Source: Gautieria morchelliformis (Eukaryota > Basidiomycota > Agaricomycetes > Gomphales > Gomphaceae). Taken from it: DNA of 64,000 nucleotides. The position numbers and the translations under genes are program-made. The notes below the pieces were generated by a model. It was not told the DNA's origin. It did no database searches and saw only the letters and a program-made list of their open reading frames with translations. This document shows positions 22,046-32,020 of the stretch, in pieces. The stretch lies in assembly GCA_015179125.1 (NCBI GenBank), contig WHVA01000346.1, forward strand, positions 60,985 to 124,984, written 5' to 3'. Within the stretch, counting starts at the first letter, position 1, and every line of letters starts with the position of its first letter.

Positions 22046-24059
22046 GTGGGACCTAATAGACGCCAACAGCGCCTAATGGATTCTAAGCCAACCATTACCA
22101 TCATCCTCACGGATGATGACCTTCCTCGCCTCCGCGAGGAATGGATGGAAAGAATCACTGACCTAGTCAGTGGAATTCCATTAGAACTCCCGCCACTGCG
22201 GGAGATCAACCATGAGATCAACCTCATAGATCCCAACAAGCTCATGCAGTATCGACTACCAAAATGCCCCGAACACTTCCGAGAGGAACTGTCGGCTAAG
22301 ATAGAACGATACACCACTGCAAAGTGGTGGATTCCAGCAGTAGCGCAGCAGGCAGTGCCCATGCTGTGTGTGTTCCAAAGAAGAAAGGTACGTTGAGAAC
22401 CGTCTTCGATCTGCGCCAGCAGAACGAAAACACGTTGAAGGACGTCACGCCCTTCCCGGATCAGGATATCATATGCAGCGACATGGCTCGCGGCCGATAT
22501 CGAACTAAACTCGATATGTCAGAAGCATACGAGCAGATCCGAATCCATCCAGATCACGTAGCAAAGACAGCCTTTGCCACGATCCTCGGCACCTTCAGGA
22601 GCCAGGCGATACAGATGGGGACTGTAATGCCCCATCAACATTTCAACGGCTGATGACAGCCATCTTCCGCGACTGCATAGGTCGCTTCGTCCATGTATAC
22701 ATGGACGACATCTTCATATTCTCGCTCTCAATACAGGAGCATGAAGAGCACCTCTACATCGTCTTTGACAGACTGAGGAAGAACCACCTCTTTCTGAGCA
22801 AGAAAAAGGTGGACCTCTACTCCATCCGAATGGAGTGCCTCGGCCATATAATCGATGGCCAAGGGGTACATGCCAACGAGGATAAGATGCAACGCATCCG
22901 CGAGTGGCGCAGGCCACGGACGTTCAACGACGTCCAGCGTTTCCTCGGGCTCGTACAGTATCTGGCACACTACATGCCGGATGTTAGCGCATATACCACC
23001 CCGCTATCGGGCTGTGCGCGTAATAACCGTCCATTAGAATGGACGCCACTGCTCGACAAATACTGGCAAAGCATTAAGGCGTTGGCCTGTAAGGCCCCGA
23101 TCCTGCGTCCAGTAGACGCAAGGTTCCCAGAGCCGATCTGGGTGATCACCGACGGATCAAAAGCCGGCGTCGGTGCGGTCTACGGCCAAGGCCCTGACTG
23201 GAAAACTTGTCGACCAGCCGGCTTCTTGTCAAAGAAGTTCAGCGTTGCGCAGCAACACTACCGGACTCACGAGCACGAGACTATCGCGGTGCTCGAGGCT
23301 CTCATGAAATGGGAGGACAAACTGCTGGGGCGAAGGTTCACCCTCGTCACAGACCACAAGGGACTCGAGTACTTCGAGACCCAAAAGAGCCTATCCGACC
23401 GACAGGTCAGATGGTGGGAGTTTCTCTCCCGGTTCAATTTCAACACCGTTCATGTTGACGGTGTAGAGAACAAGGTAGCGGACTGCCTGTCGCGCTATTA
23501 CGAGAGCGACACGAGTGATGACAATCACCTGGACCACATCTTCATGAACGCGGATGCGCGTTTAGATCCGGACGGTGAGTTATTGCCCACCGACCGGTAT
23601 GTCGAGCTGCGAACAGCAGTGACAAGACGATCTAAACGCCTCGCCGAGAAGACAGAGGCGAGAGTAACGGAAGCCGCCGCACTAAACGAGGGCTCACCAG
23701 AGCCCGCAAACGTCGCCGTGTCCAGCGATGACTACGATGACGTCAGAGCCATCGCCGCAGGAAAGGACAGCACACCCCTGCGCTGGATCGTCGAGCAAGG
23801 CGTAGACCTGTCCAAGGTCCTACGAGATGCATACCATAGGGACACCATGTTCACAAAGATCATGGCGCACCTGGACGCGCACCCGAGATTCAGAATCCGG
23901 GACGGGCTGATCTGGACTGAGAATCAGCTCAAGAGAGACGTCATCGCCGTCCCCCCCTCTGTTCTTCAAGGGGGAAGGAGGCTGATCGAAATCATCATCG
24001 ATCAGGCACATCAGATAGTCGGCCACTACGGCCATCTGAAGACTTCGAACTACGTTTGA
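22046..24059 (+). pseudogene. Gypsy C reverse transcriptase and RNase H
   Basis: The RT N-terminus is at LPPLREINHEINLIDP (about 22185). FDLRQQNENTLKD, YRTKLDMSEAYEQIRI and the catalytic VYMDDIFIF (about 22697) follow, then RNase H WVITDGSKAGVGAVYGQ (about 23138), YRTHEHETIAVLEAL, LVTDHKGLEY and VADCLSR (about 23475). Two frame breaks: one near 22368 at a TG microsatellite (CTGTGTGTGTTCC), one near 22615 at a G run before TGTAATGCCCC. The frame then runs to TGA at 24057, where Trp or Arg is expected before RAYWLPGMN. The protein C-terminal of RNase H contains an acidic linker and the H2C2 histidines (HQIVGHYGH). Confidence 0.88.
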
Positions 24060-25384
24060 AGAGCATATTGGTTGCCGGGCATGAACCCAGACATAGAAGC
24101 ATTCTGCACATCGTGCGCGAGGTGTCAGATGATGAAAACCGGGCCACAACGGCCCAAAGGCCTACTACACAGCCTACCCATTCCGGATAGGCCATGGCAG
24201 TCGATTGGCATCGACTTCATGGGGCCCCTGCCCAAATCCAACGACTGTGACTACCTGATGGTAGTCATCGACCGACTAACATCACTCGTACACCTCGTGC
24301 CTGTTGGAGTTTGTAATCTTGTTAGTTAAGCTAGTTACAGTTGCTTAGTAATACGCCGCCGTTTTTGTCCCTACTGCGATCTTCTACAGTGCCAACCACG
24401 ACGAGCATGTCAGCCAAGGGAGTAGCCTGGCTGTTTCTGAAGGAGGTCATCCGACTACACAGAGTTCCCGACTCCATCGTCTCGGACAGAGACTCAAAGT
24501 TCACGTCGATCTTCTGGCGTCAACTCCAGCGACTCATGGGGACTAAGCTCCTCATGTCAACTGCCTTCCATCCACAAACGGATGGAGCAACCGAGCGGGC
24601 AAACCGCTCGATCGGCCAGATATTGCGCGCAGTTGTCAGAGACGATCAGAAGGATTGGGCAGTGAAATGCCCAATGGTTGAGGTCGCCCTCAACAGTAAC
24701 GTCAGTGCGACCACAGGGTTCGCACCCTTCGAGCTGAACCAGGGCTATATGCCGCGGATAGACCTCCCCATAGCCGCGGACACCCCGTTCAAAGGGGTGG
24801 CCCGGTTCGCACATCAGCCAAAATGGAACCTGATGGCAGCACACGATGGAATCATAGAGCATCGAGTGACGCAAACGTTTCATGCAAATAAGAAATGTAT
24901 GGCGAGCGACAGGTACGCGGCCAACGACCGCGTCTACCTTTCAACACAAAACCTAACTCTCCCGAAAGGAAGAGCCAGAAAACTAGTCCGGCGGTACATC
25001 GGACCGTACCGCGTCATCGAGGCTCACAACGACGCCTCGACGGTGACCCTTGATCTTCCCGACGAACTGAAAAGCCGTCGCATTTCACCGGTCTTCCATT
25101 CCAGCCTCGTACGGCGATACAAGGCTAAGAACGACGAATTGTTCCCTCGTCGTGAGGCCAAGTCATTTTATGACTTCGGAGCAAATGACAACGAGGAGTG
25201 GCTTGTCGACGAGATTATCGCACATCGATGGATAAACTCGACAGACCTGGAATTCCAGGTCCATTGGACCCTAGGTGACATGACATGGGAACCCATGTCG
25301 TCCTGCAAGGACCTTGAAGCCCTGGATAGCTACCTTGAGCTTAGGGGGGTGGGCAAGCCACGCGACCTCCCCAGACGCCGCTAG
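24060..25384 (+). pseudogene. Gypsy C integrase with chromodomain, interrupted by an 87 bp LTR
   Basis: CTSCARCQMMK completes the zinc-binding domain. The DDE core has GIDFMGPLP (about 24208), VSDRDSKF (about 24478) and an ANRSIGQILRAV glutamate-less helix at about 24600; the Glu of the DDE is not obvious in the expected helix. The chromodomain-like C-terminus reads EEWLVDEIIAHRW..LEFQVHW (about 25195-25270). The core is split at 24302-24388 by a small LTR insertion. Removing it and one GTGCC copy restores HLVPTTTSMSAKGVAWLF in frame. Confidence 0.85.
24302..24388 (+). mobile_element. 87 bp solo mini-LTR with GTGCC target duplication
   Basis: The sequence starts TGTTGGAG and ends TTCTACA, and is flanked by GTGCC at 24297-24301 and 24389-24393. 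Deleting the 87 bases plus one GTGCC restores the integrase frame exactly, which an intron model does not. TG...CA ends with a TGT/ACA terminal repeat and a 5 bp duplication are LTR hallmarks, and the size matches miniature LTRs of TRIM-like elements. No partner copy was seen in the window. Orientation is arbitrary. Confidence 0.8.
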
Positions 25385-25507
25385 ACGCGCCTGTCACGTG
25401 CAGACCACATGACGCGCCGGCCACAGGGTGGTTAAATTTTCACCTCGGATCTTTCCGAGGGCTCATCGCTTCTTGGAAGCAACCATCACCATCATCTACC
25501 CACGAAG

Positions 25508-27456
25508 ATGATGCCCCCCAAAGAAGGGATGGACGTTGACCCGTCAGCGTCCACAACGTGAACAACGGCCCCGAGACAAGGGGCCACGGACATTCTCCGT
25601 GCTCCGATAGACCAGGAGCACTGGGCGATCGTGGGATGGGAGGACGCCCTCGCCATCGTCCACCTGGATGATTGCGCGACATGCGCGGACAACGCCTTGC
25701 ACCTTAGGGCCGCGACCGGCACCCGCAAGGTCAAGTTGCGGGATGAAGACATCGGCGACGCCGTCGATGCAGCTTGGAGATGGCTCCCAAGGGGCATCGC
25801 GTGTGACGCGCGAGAGGAGTCCCTCTGGGACGTCCACGACCTCAAAAAAGAGGTCAAGGAGCTAGAACGCACAGTCGAGGACCGCGACGACGTGCTCGTC
25901 ACCGAGCACGCCAGGATCAAGGAGCTGGAGCAGCAGCTGAGTGCAGCCCAGCTCCAGGTTACCCTGGTCCACGCTGCCTCAAAAAGGCCGCGACATGACC
26001 CAGCCACAGACCCAGTGGCCGGGCCATCTTCACCTCGCGCGACGGCGCCGTTGCCGGTGCGCGCAACGTCGGGGCTCGTGTCCCGATTGTCGGCGCCGAC
26101 GCCGACCACGACAACAACGGAAGGGCAGAGCGCACCTTCCAACTCTGCGTACGGCGTCCTCGACGGATGGGAGTCCGACTCGTCCGTCTGGAAGATGTAC
26201 GACCCCGAACAGGCACAGCGGCTGGCAGAGCAGCCAAAGAAGAAGCGCAAGAAATTGCGCGGCTCCCTCCACACCGCCAATGGGCTAGCCATGGCGAAGG
26301 AAAGCGCAATCAGCGCTTACCTTGCGGCGTCATTGTTGCACACCATTCACGACCCCGCCCTTCAGCGGCGGATAGCACAGGTCGAGGCCCAGTACATCGG
26401 GCCTGGCGTGGCCCTACCTCCGCCGGCGGGGACAGTCGAGTCAGTTCATCCTCCCTACCCGGGGGAGGGAAGGCTCATCCCACTCAGAGATCCACCAATC
26501 TCCGAGACGGGCCTCTTACCATGACCAGTAGGAAAGGCCCAACAACGTCATACCCAATGGTACGACATCTGCCCGCTCGACGAACCCCGCTTCGTCGAAC
26601 TCATAGCACGGGCAAAAGAAACGCCACAGATCGCGCGCACACGCGAGATGATCGGCGTCTTCAAACGCATCGAGCGCGAACAACGCGCTCGCAATCCCAA
26701 AAGGGATTGTCTCGTGATAGCGGGCGGTACCCCGCACGACATAGCGGCCATCCTGAAGGGTTGGATACACAACCCTGAAGGAATCCCATCCGCCATCCGT
26801 GACAACGTGGATGGCACCTTCAACCTAGATGACATGGACGTCTGGATGTGGTTGAAGGCCCTTGCGCCCCGGGTCAAAGGGGTCGCATCACCACTCAGGG
26901 CGAGGCTACTCGACCTCTTCGGCTCGACTGACCAATGGTCGAGCCTCGTCGACACCAGGGAAGTGCTGACACCTCAGAGCACCACCCTGCGGCTCTCGAT
27001 CACGGGCCCATTCCCTGTGGAGGGCTGAACCGGCCCCGACATCCCACTCGCGAGCGAGCGGCGCACATTGAACATTACGTTCAGCGCAGCATCACCGGCG
27101 CGGCATTCAGCACCACCGCCCATGAGGGCCAACAAAAGGTCATTGAAACCAGTCATGTGAGGGCCGTGGTGCCGCGACCCCTCACTCACGCTCAGCTCGA
27201 CCGAGAGCTGGCGCGCTTCCGGCCCCCTCCTCAAACGGAGGACCCGGCCGTCGAGGCTATGCTCCGTGAGGACACGGGCCCCAGTGCCCAAGCGGAGACC
27301 GCCACCAGTGGTGAGGCTGACCAGCCTCACCCAATCACCACCGATGATGCGGAGATGCCCCCAGAGGAGTCACATGCTCCTCCGGCCCCATACGACGACG
27401 TCGTCGTCGTATCAGCCACTCTAGAGGACACCCTCATGGATGACCTCTATGAGTAA
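25508..27456 (+). pseudogene. Gypsy C accessory ORF between integrase and 3' LTR, function unknown
   Basis: About 650 codons start at ATG 25508 (MMPPKEGMDVDPSAST). The frame is continuous to about 27026 except for TGA at 25559 and 26522, both where CGA fits, then shifts once near 27020 and runs to TAA at 27454. Visible parts are a Trp-rich N-terminus (EHWAIVGWEDALAIVHLDDC), a coiled coil (DLKKEVKELERTVEDRDD, about 25840-25930), a basic patch (QPKKKRKKLRGS, about 26230), a folded-looking middle (RDCLVIAGGTPHDIAAILKG, about 26705) and an acidic C-terminus. It occupies the env position, but I see no signal peptide or membrane span. The 5' UTR of 125 bp and dense frame argue that it was coding. 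Confidence 0.6.
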
Positions 27457-27481
27457 TACTTAACCCCTATAGTTATCTATA

Positions 27482-27492
27482 GAGGGGGAGGG
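27482..27492 (+). promoter_or_regulatory. Polypurine tract of gypsy C
   Basis: GAGGGGGAGGG lies immediately before the 3' LTR at 27493. Confidence 0.75.
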
Positions 27493-27707
27493 TGTAAATA
27501 ACCCGTGTATCTACATGTACATTAGTTATTACATAATCCCAGTGGGCCCATTAGGGACCCACTGTATAGTTTATGCGTGGGAACCGGTTAGCGGCTCCCA
27601 TCGCATCTTACTCTTACCTGTCACTACGTAGCATTCAGAATACCACTCATTGGTCAAGTTCTGTTGTGCCCTTGTGATACAAGGTCTTAAGATCGACATC
27701 CTTTACA
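27493..27707 (+). repeat. 3' LTR of gypsy C (215 bp)
   Basis: Same ends as the 5' LTR, and followed by the second CAAGC target duplication at 27708-27712. Confidence 0.95.
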
Positions 27708-28480
27708 CAAGCGGCTGTCCAGACAACTAGGACAGAACGAGCCATCCCCGGCCAATACCTCGTCAATGCGGTACACAGGCAGATTCAGGGCGTGGTCCAG
27801 CAGCAGGCGGGAGTTGAGGTGACTATGAGATGGGTACCGGGCCATGAAAGAATAAAAGGAAACGAGAGGGCGGATGAGGAAGCGAAGAAAGCGGCGAGCG
27901 GCAAGACCAGCGAGGAGAGAGACACATACCAACCGAGTGCCAGGGAACACTGCCTGTGAGCAGGGCGGCTGAAATCCAGAGACATGACGCACAGTTGAAG
28001 CAGAAAGCGAGGGAAAACTTCGCTAAGTCCCCCAGAGCTATGCGCGCATACGAGATTGACCCCACCATGCCATCGACAGCGTTCACGAAGATCACGAAGA
28101 GTATGCCGCGCAAACAGGCCAGCCTGCTCGTGCAGCTGAGGACGGGACATGTGCCGTTGAACAAATACCTATACAAACTAGGAAGAGCAGGGTTGCCCAC
28201 GTGCCCAGCGTGCAGGAACACACTCAAGACAGTACAACACTTCTTATTCCAGTGTCTGGCATACAGCGAGCAGAGGAAGAGGATGCGGAGGAAACTGGGA
28301 AGGGGCGCAAAAGCAATAAGGACACTATTAGGAGGACACAAGGCCATGCAATATCTATTCAGGTACATACAAGACACGAAGAGGTTCGAGAAACAGTATG
28401 GAGTTGTCTCTCTCCCGCAACAGAAGGAAGACAAAAGGAAAAGGGGAAATAGAAGGCGGCGCGAAGAGAGGAGACGATAG
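27708..28480 (+). pseudogene. LINE B ORF2, end of RNase H and C-terminal knuckle
   Basis: Continues the RNase H broken at 19023: TTRTERAIPGQYLVN, MRWVPGHERIKGNERADEEA (about 27825-27885). A frameshift near 27940 leads into SRAAEIQRHDAQLKQKAREN and the terminal zinc-binding motif CPACRNTLKTVQHFLFQC (about 28203). It ends with a basic tail RRREERRR at 28480. The same order is seen at 13210-14032 in LINE A. Confidence 0.88.
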
Positions 28481-28636
28481 CCGCACACCTCGCCCACAAA
28501 GGCACGGACGCGCTCGTGGCCACGCCCCTTGAGCATAAGCAGAGAAAGAGATCCAAAGGGGAGAAGGAAAGAACACGAGCAAGAACATGTACATACCGTC
28601 TTACATAGGGCGCCGCCCCAAAAGACGTAAACTGGG

Positions 28637-28637
<1 letters not shown>

Positions 28638-28666
<29 letters not shown>
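28638..28666 (+). other. Poly(A) tail of LINE B
   Basis: An uninterrupted A-run following the conserved LINE 3' UTR, followed directly by the right copy of the 11 bp duplication. Confidence 0.92.
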
Positions 28667-28668
<2 letters not shown>

Positions 28669-28677
28669 AGCATAGTT
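28667..28677. repeat. 11 bp target-site duplication of LINE B, right copy
   Basis: ACAGCATAGTT, identical to 16788-16798. Joining the flanks through one copy makes the kinase strand read ...AACTATGCTGTAAGAC, which contains a GTAAG splice-donor-like motif. Confidence 0.88.
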
Positions 28678-29863
28678 GGATAGGTTATAGGTAACCCTTT
28701 GGTACTGACAGAGATGGCTATGCCATCTCGGAGCTCAAGCTCATCCGATTCAAGTGGAATTTCGTGGCCACGCTGAATAAAATCGAAGGTGTCGTCAATT
28801 TGGCCATCGATGAGGACGTCGCCAGAAAAAAGCACAGTGATGAAGTGGTTGACAATCTTGTCTTTGTGCGTCTTATCATTGGAAGCTTGTTCTTCAAGCA
28901 TTGAATGTCACCTTCCCAAATGCAGTCAGTATCAACCCATACGTCTTTAACGACGACGAGCATGTCGGTACCATCCGATTGCGGCAATAAAGCTTTCCAG
29001 ACACGCGTACCACGTCCACAAACAGCATCGGCACCGAAGTCGGCGATGAGTTCGACTGTCGTGACATAAACTACCTTTCCAGTGACTTTATCCTGAACCT
29101 GTATTTCATACTGCTCGGAACTGCCAGCGATGGATAGGCGCTCGATAGTGGATCCCAACCCATTTGAGTTTCTGTTGCGAAGCAGAACGAGATTGCAAAA
29201 TGGATAAACTTCTCATGCTCTTGCAAGGGACAGGTGCTCATTAATGGCGATGCCGTGTACCGTATGACTGCTGACACAACTTACTTGTATGAAGTTGAAC
29301 GACTTTGTAACGTAAACCGTTGACCAACATGCAAACCATATTCTCATATGGGCGTTTTCAATCGTGAGCCCATAGGTGTATCTGCGACACGGATCCTTTC
29401 GCATGATGTTTTGCCATAGCGTACAGAACCTTTTGTATATTCTATATGACAGTGCCCGATGAGACAAGTGTCGTCCTAATAGCTAGTAAGACTCACGTCA
29501 TCCCTATCACTTTCAGAGGTGCCAAGCTTATACTCGCAAGGCAATGCAATGTTGGACCAACAGTAATTTGGCATGCGTTCCGACTTGGAGGGATCGGTTT
29601 CAGACTGTGACTCTAATCCTCCCCAGGGTCGTCACAAGCTTTTAAACACATGAAACAACCGTCTGGCGGATAAGGTAATCACCAGGGTGCACGGGAGACG
29701 TTTTGGGGTGATGTACGAGCTTAGAACTTTGTGGATTTCCAGTGCCACCGGGAATAATCACAGTGACCTCGGCTTGATAAGCTGCAACGATATGATCCAC
29801 GAAAAGTGGCAATTTGCTGAAAATGGCATCTTCATCCTGCTTATTGGTTTCACTTATGTGCAC
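28667..29863 (-). pseudogene. FunK1-type protein kinase, N-terminal half (split by LINE B)
   Basis: Minus-strand pieces in order: an N-terminal exon (LPLFVDHIVAAYQAE, about 29800), CWSNIALPCEYKLGTSESD (about 29560), an intron, CRRYTYGLTIENAHMRIWF (about 29395-29335), SFNFIQ then an intron, HEKFIHFAISFCFATETQMG (about 29215), then the kinase N-lobe YEIQVQDK...VCGRGTRVWKAL...MLVVVKDVW...EGDI (about 29110-28905), then KDKIVNHFITVLFSGDVLID (about 28860). RRYTYGLTIE and the GRGT glycine loop with VKD lysine are FunK1 hallmarks. The frame stops at the LINE B duplication, and the catalytic loop is at 16.4 kb. The 5' side abuts the 1.05 kb repeat at 29889. Confidence 0.82.
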
Positions 29864-29888
29864 TGGGTCCTGCTCGAAGCAATGCAGT

Positions 29889-30990
29889 TGTCAAGATTGG
29901 TTTTTAGGCGTTAATATCGTGTATTAGTGAACACAACGAATGCCCGAATAACTTGTGCGAATAAGTATGCTGTTCGGCGAATAAGTGAACTGATGAATGT
30001 TCACGAAACAAAGGGGTTGCCCGAAAGGGGCTCACCCTATCTACAGTTGTAGCGAAATAGCTCGCAGTACTTGACGACGCAACGTGCAAGATATTGCGGA
30101 AGGGCTGTCTAAGTTTTGACGGTCCCTTCGCTGGCGAAGGTGCTCCTTCGGAGCCCTTCGCCAACAGCACAGAAAGTAGTTTGAAGGCTAAGGTAACGAA
30201 GATGAAGTATGAGAACTCACCAGTGATGCCTAAGTCCTTGGCTGGTCGAAGATAGAGATCTTCAAGGAGGGGCTCAAGACGATGATCACAGCGAGGTCAA
30301 GTTTGCACAAGATGGACGATGTATGATAATTGAACTGGGGAATATACATGCGAATGTAAACTACTTATATCTAATGCTCGTAAGGTATCAGCGAATAGGA
30401 AAGAGGCCGTCATGAGTCAGGGTTAGATAGGGGTGTGCAGTCATGATACTAAGGAGATGGAATAAACATACAATAGATTGAGGGAGGGGTGTGAATATGA
30501 AATGAGGGAGAGTAAAGGTGGCGAAGGTACTTATATACGAAACCATGTCTTGGGGCCCGCATACATGTCACCCTGCACGGACTCTTCGTTTACTGGGTCG
30601 ATCCCACACGACCTTCTGAGGGAAAGCTCCGCGAACATACTTTGGCCATACGAAAACCCAAAGGGGTTGGATTTAAGATGATGATGGGGTTAGTGATGAA
30701 TCATCACGCCGGGTAAATGGTACCGATCGTATTTGATGGCGTGCCTTTGTTGGCGAAATGTGCGAGCAGCGAATAGCGGTTCGGCGAAATGCGGCAAAGG
30801 GTGAACGGAGAGAACATAGAGGAGGTGTGGCCGAAGGGAGGGGCGAAGCCGAGCGAACATGGAGGAGGAGTAGCGAACGAGGGAATGGGGGTAACAAGGT
30901 GCAGGAAATACATAGGTCATGGCAATCTGATTGTCAGAACATCATCAAAGAGGGCCGAGCAGAGGAGGTGGTAGGCCCAACAATGACTGC
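29889..30990. repeat. ~1.05 kb dispersed repeat, copy 2
   Basis: Begins TGTCAAGATTGG like copy 1 and stays collinear to about 30975 (…GAGCAGAGGAGG). Copy 1 loses the match at 1506 because of gypsy A. The right boundary is uncertain. It directly joins the 5' end of the FunK1 pseudogene. Confidence 0.65.
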
Positions 30991-31139
30991 TAAGTTAGTC
31001 CGAAGACGTCGATCGCTTGTTGATGGCATAACCATGGTCATTGTCGCGAACAGCGAGAATTGGTTGCCAAACATGACAATGGCGATCGGAACGAACACGG
31101 AGATGGGGTGACAAATGGTAAGACAGAGCACCTGAATAT

Positions 31140-31315
31140 GAGAAGTAGACGCGTCATGACAAGCACATGGATTGTTCCGGCCGCAAGATGCAAGAATCGA
31201 CCATGAATTCAGCGCAGTAGTTATGATACCCATAAGCCGGAGGGATCTCAATGAAAACTTCCTCTTCAATATCTACTAGATCAGGAATTTGTGCAGTGAG
31301 CGCAAACCAAAACAC
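31140..31315 (-). pseudogene. Possible copia reverse-transcriptase fragment
   Basis: The minus strand reads FALTAQIPDLVDIEEEVFIE then IPPAYGYHNYCAE. The 'EEEVFIEIPP..G' part resembles the RT finger of copia elements where the polyprotein reads '..VYM.qP.GF'. It is short and has no catalytic motif, so this is only a suggestion. An unrelated open frame on the same strand (30934-31269) looks like a shadow. Confidence 0.3.
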
Positions 31316-32020
31316 TCAGGACTTTAATATGGCGCACATCGACTGACATGGTCCTGCATACTTTCCACTGTCCACCATCCCTTGTCTCGGTACCGAGACA
31401 CGTCAGTCCTGTGTTGGCACAAAGAGTCACTGCATTCAAGGGGTCCGTTTGTAAAGGCTCGAATGCCTTTGAGAAGCTGCATGTACACCTGTCAAGGCCC
31501 TAGATCTAGAACTCCGAATATGAGTGAACAGAACAAAACCGAAAATACAGACCTGACTGCTCAAGCATTAGACAGGCCACATCCTCAGATTCTTGAACAG
31601 GGTTCCATTTGGGGACACATGGAACTTTGAAATTAACTAGCTACTTGGACTATCCAGGGTCAAGGAGCCCGCGTCGGCACCTGTCTGAGGCTCTTCGCGT
31701 TCACAGTAGCTTCGAATCTTTCTGTATACCAACAAATATAATTTTTATCAAATATTTCAATATTATAGGTGTGTTCTAATATAGTAGATTGACCATCGGC
31801 GCTACTATGTCAACCAAAAGGAAGCTGTTGCTAGCGCCAGCGTGAATACATCTGGTGAAAAGGACATACGATAATGGCCCAGTCCGGACATTTATCTGGC
31901 ATTCATGAGTCAGGCCCGCGAAGATGATTGATAGATGCTAGGAAACAGAACAAGCCTCCGTGCGTGACACAGCCATTGCGTCCCAGCTGCCCAAGCTAAA
32001 CCGTACGATCTGATGGCCGC
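31316..32020. other. No gene recognised
   Basis: Stops in all frames except a short plus-strand frame at 31382-31630 with no motif. No repeat partner seen. Confidence 0.45.

Larger units (their letters stand above)
19024..27707 (+). mobile_element. Ty3/gypsy retrotransposon C, complete 8.7 kb insertion in LINE B
   Basis: The 215 bp LTRs (19024-19238 and 27493-27707) start TGTAAATAACC and end ATCCTTTACA. They differ at three positions by my count, so this is a relatively recent insertion. A perfect 5 bp target duplication CAAGC (19019-19023 and 27708-27712) flanks it. Removing it rejoins the RNase H frame of LINE B. The internal order is N-terminal ORFs, gag, RT, RNase H, integrase with chromodomain, then a long unrecognised ORF before the 3' LTR. 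No retropepsin motif was found between gag and RT. Stops and frameshifts inactivate it. Confidence 0.95.
16799..28666 (+). mobile_element. LINE B: 5'-truncated LINE A relative inside a kinase gene, itself split by gypsy C
   Basis: Coding sequence collinear with LINE A ORF2 from just before the RT domain (16815) to the 3' UTR and poly(A) (~28638-28666). It is interrupted at 19019-27712 by gypsy C. 5' truncation plus a poly(A) and an 11 bp flanking duplication is the standard signature of target-primed reverse transcription. The host sequence on both sides belongs to one FunK1 kinase gene. Confidence 0.9.

Noticed and set aside
24301..24389. Intron inside gypsy C integrase (GTTGGA...CTACAG)
   Set aside because: Splicing leaves the wrong frame. 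Removing an 87 bp LTR plus one GTGCC copy gives the exact expected codons.
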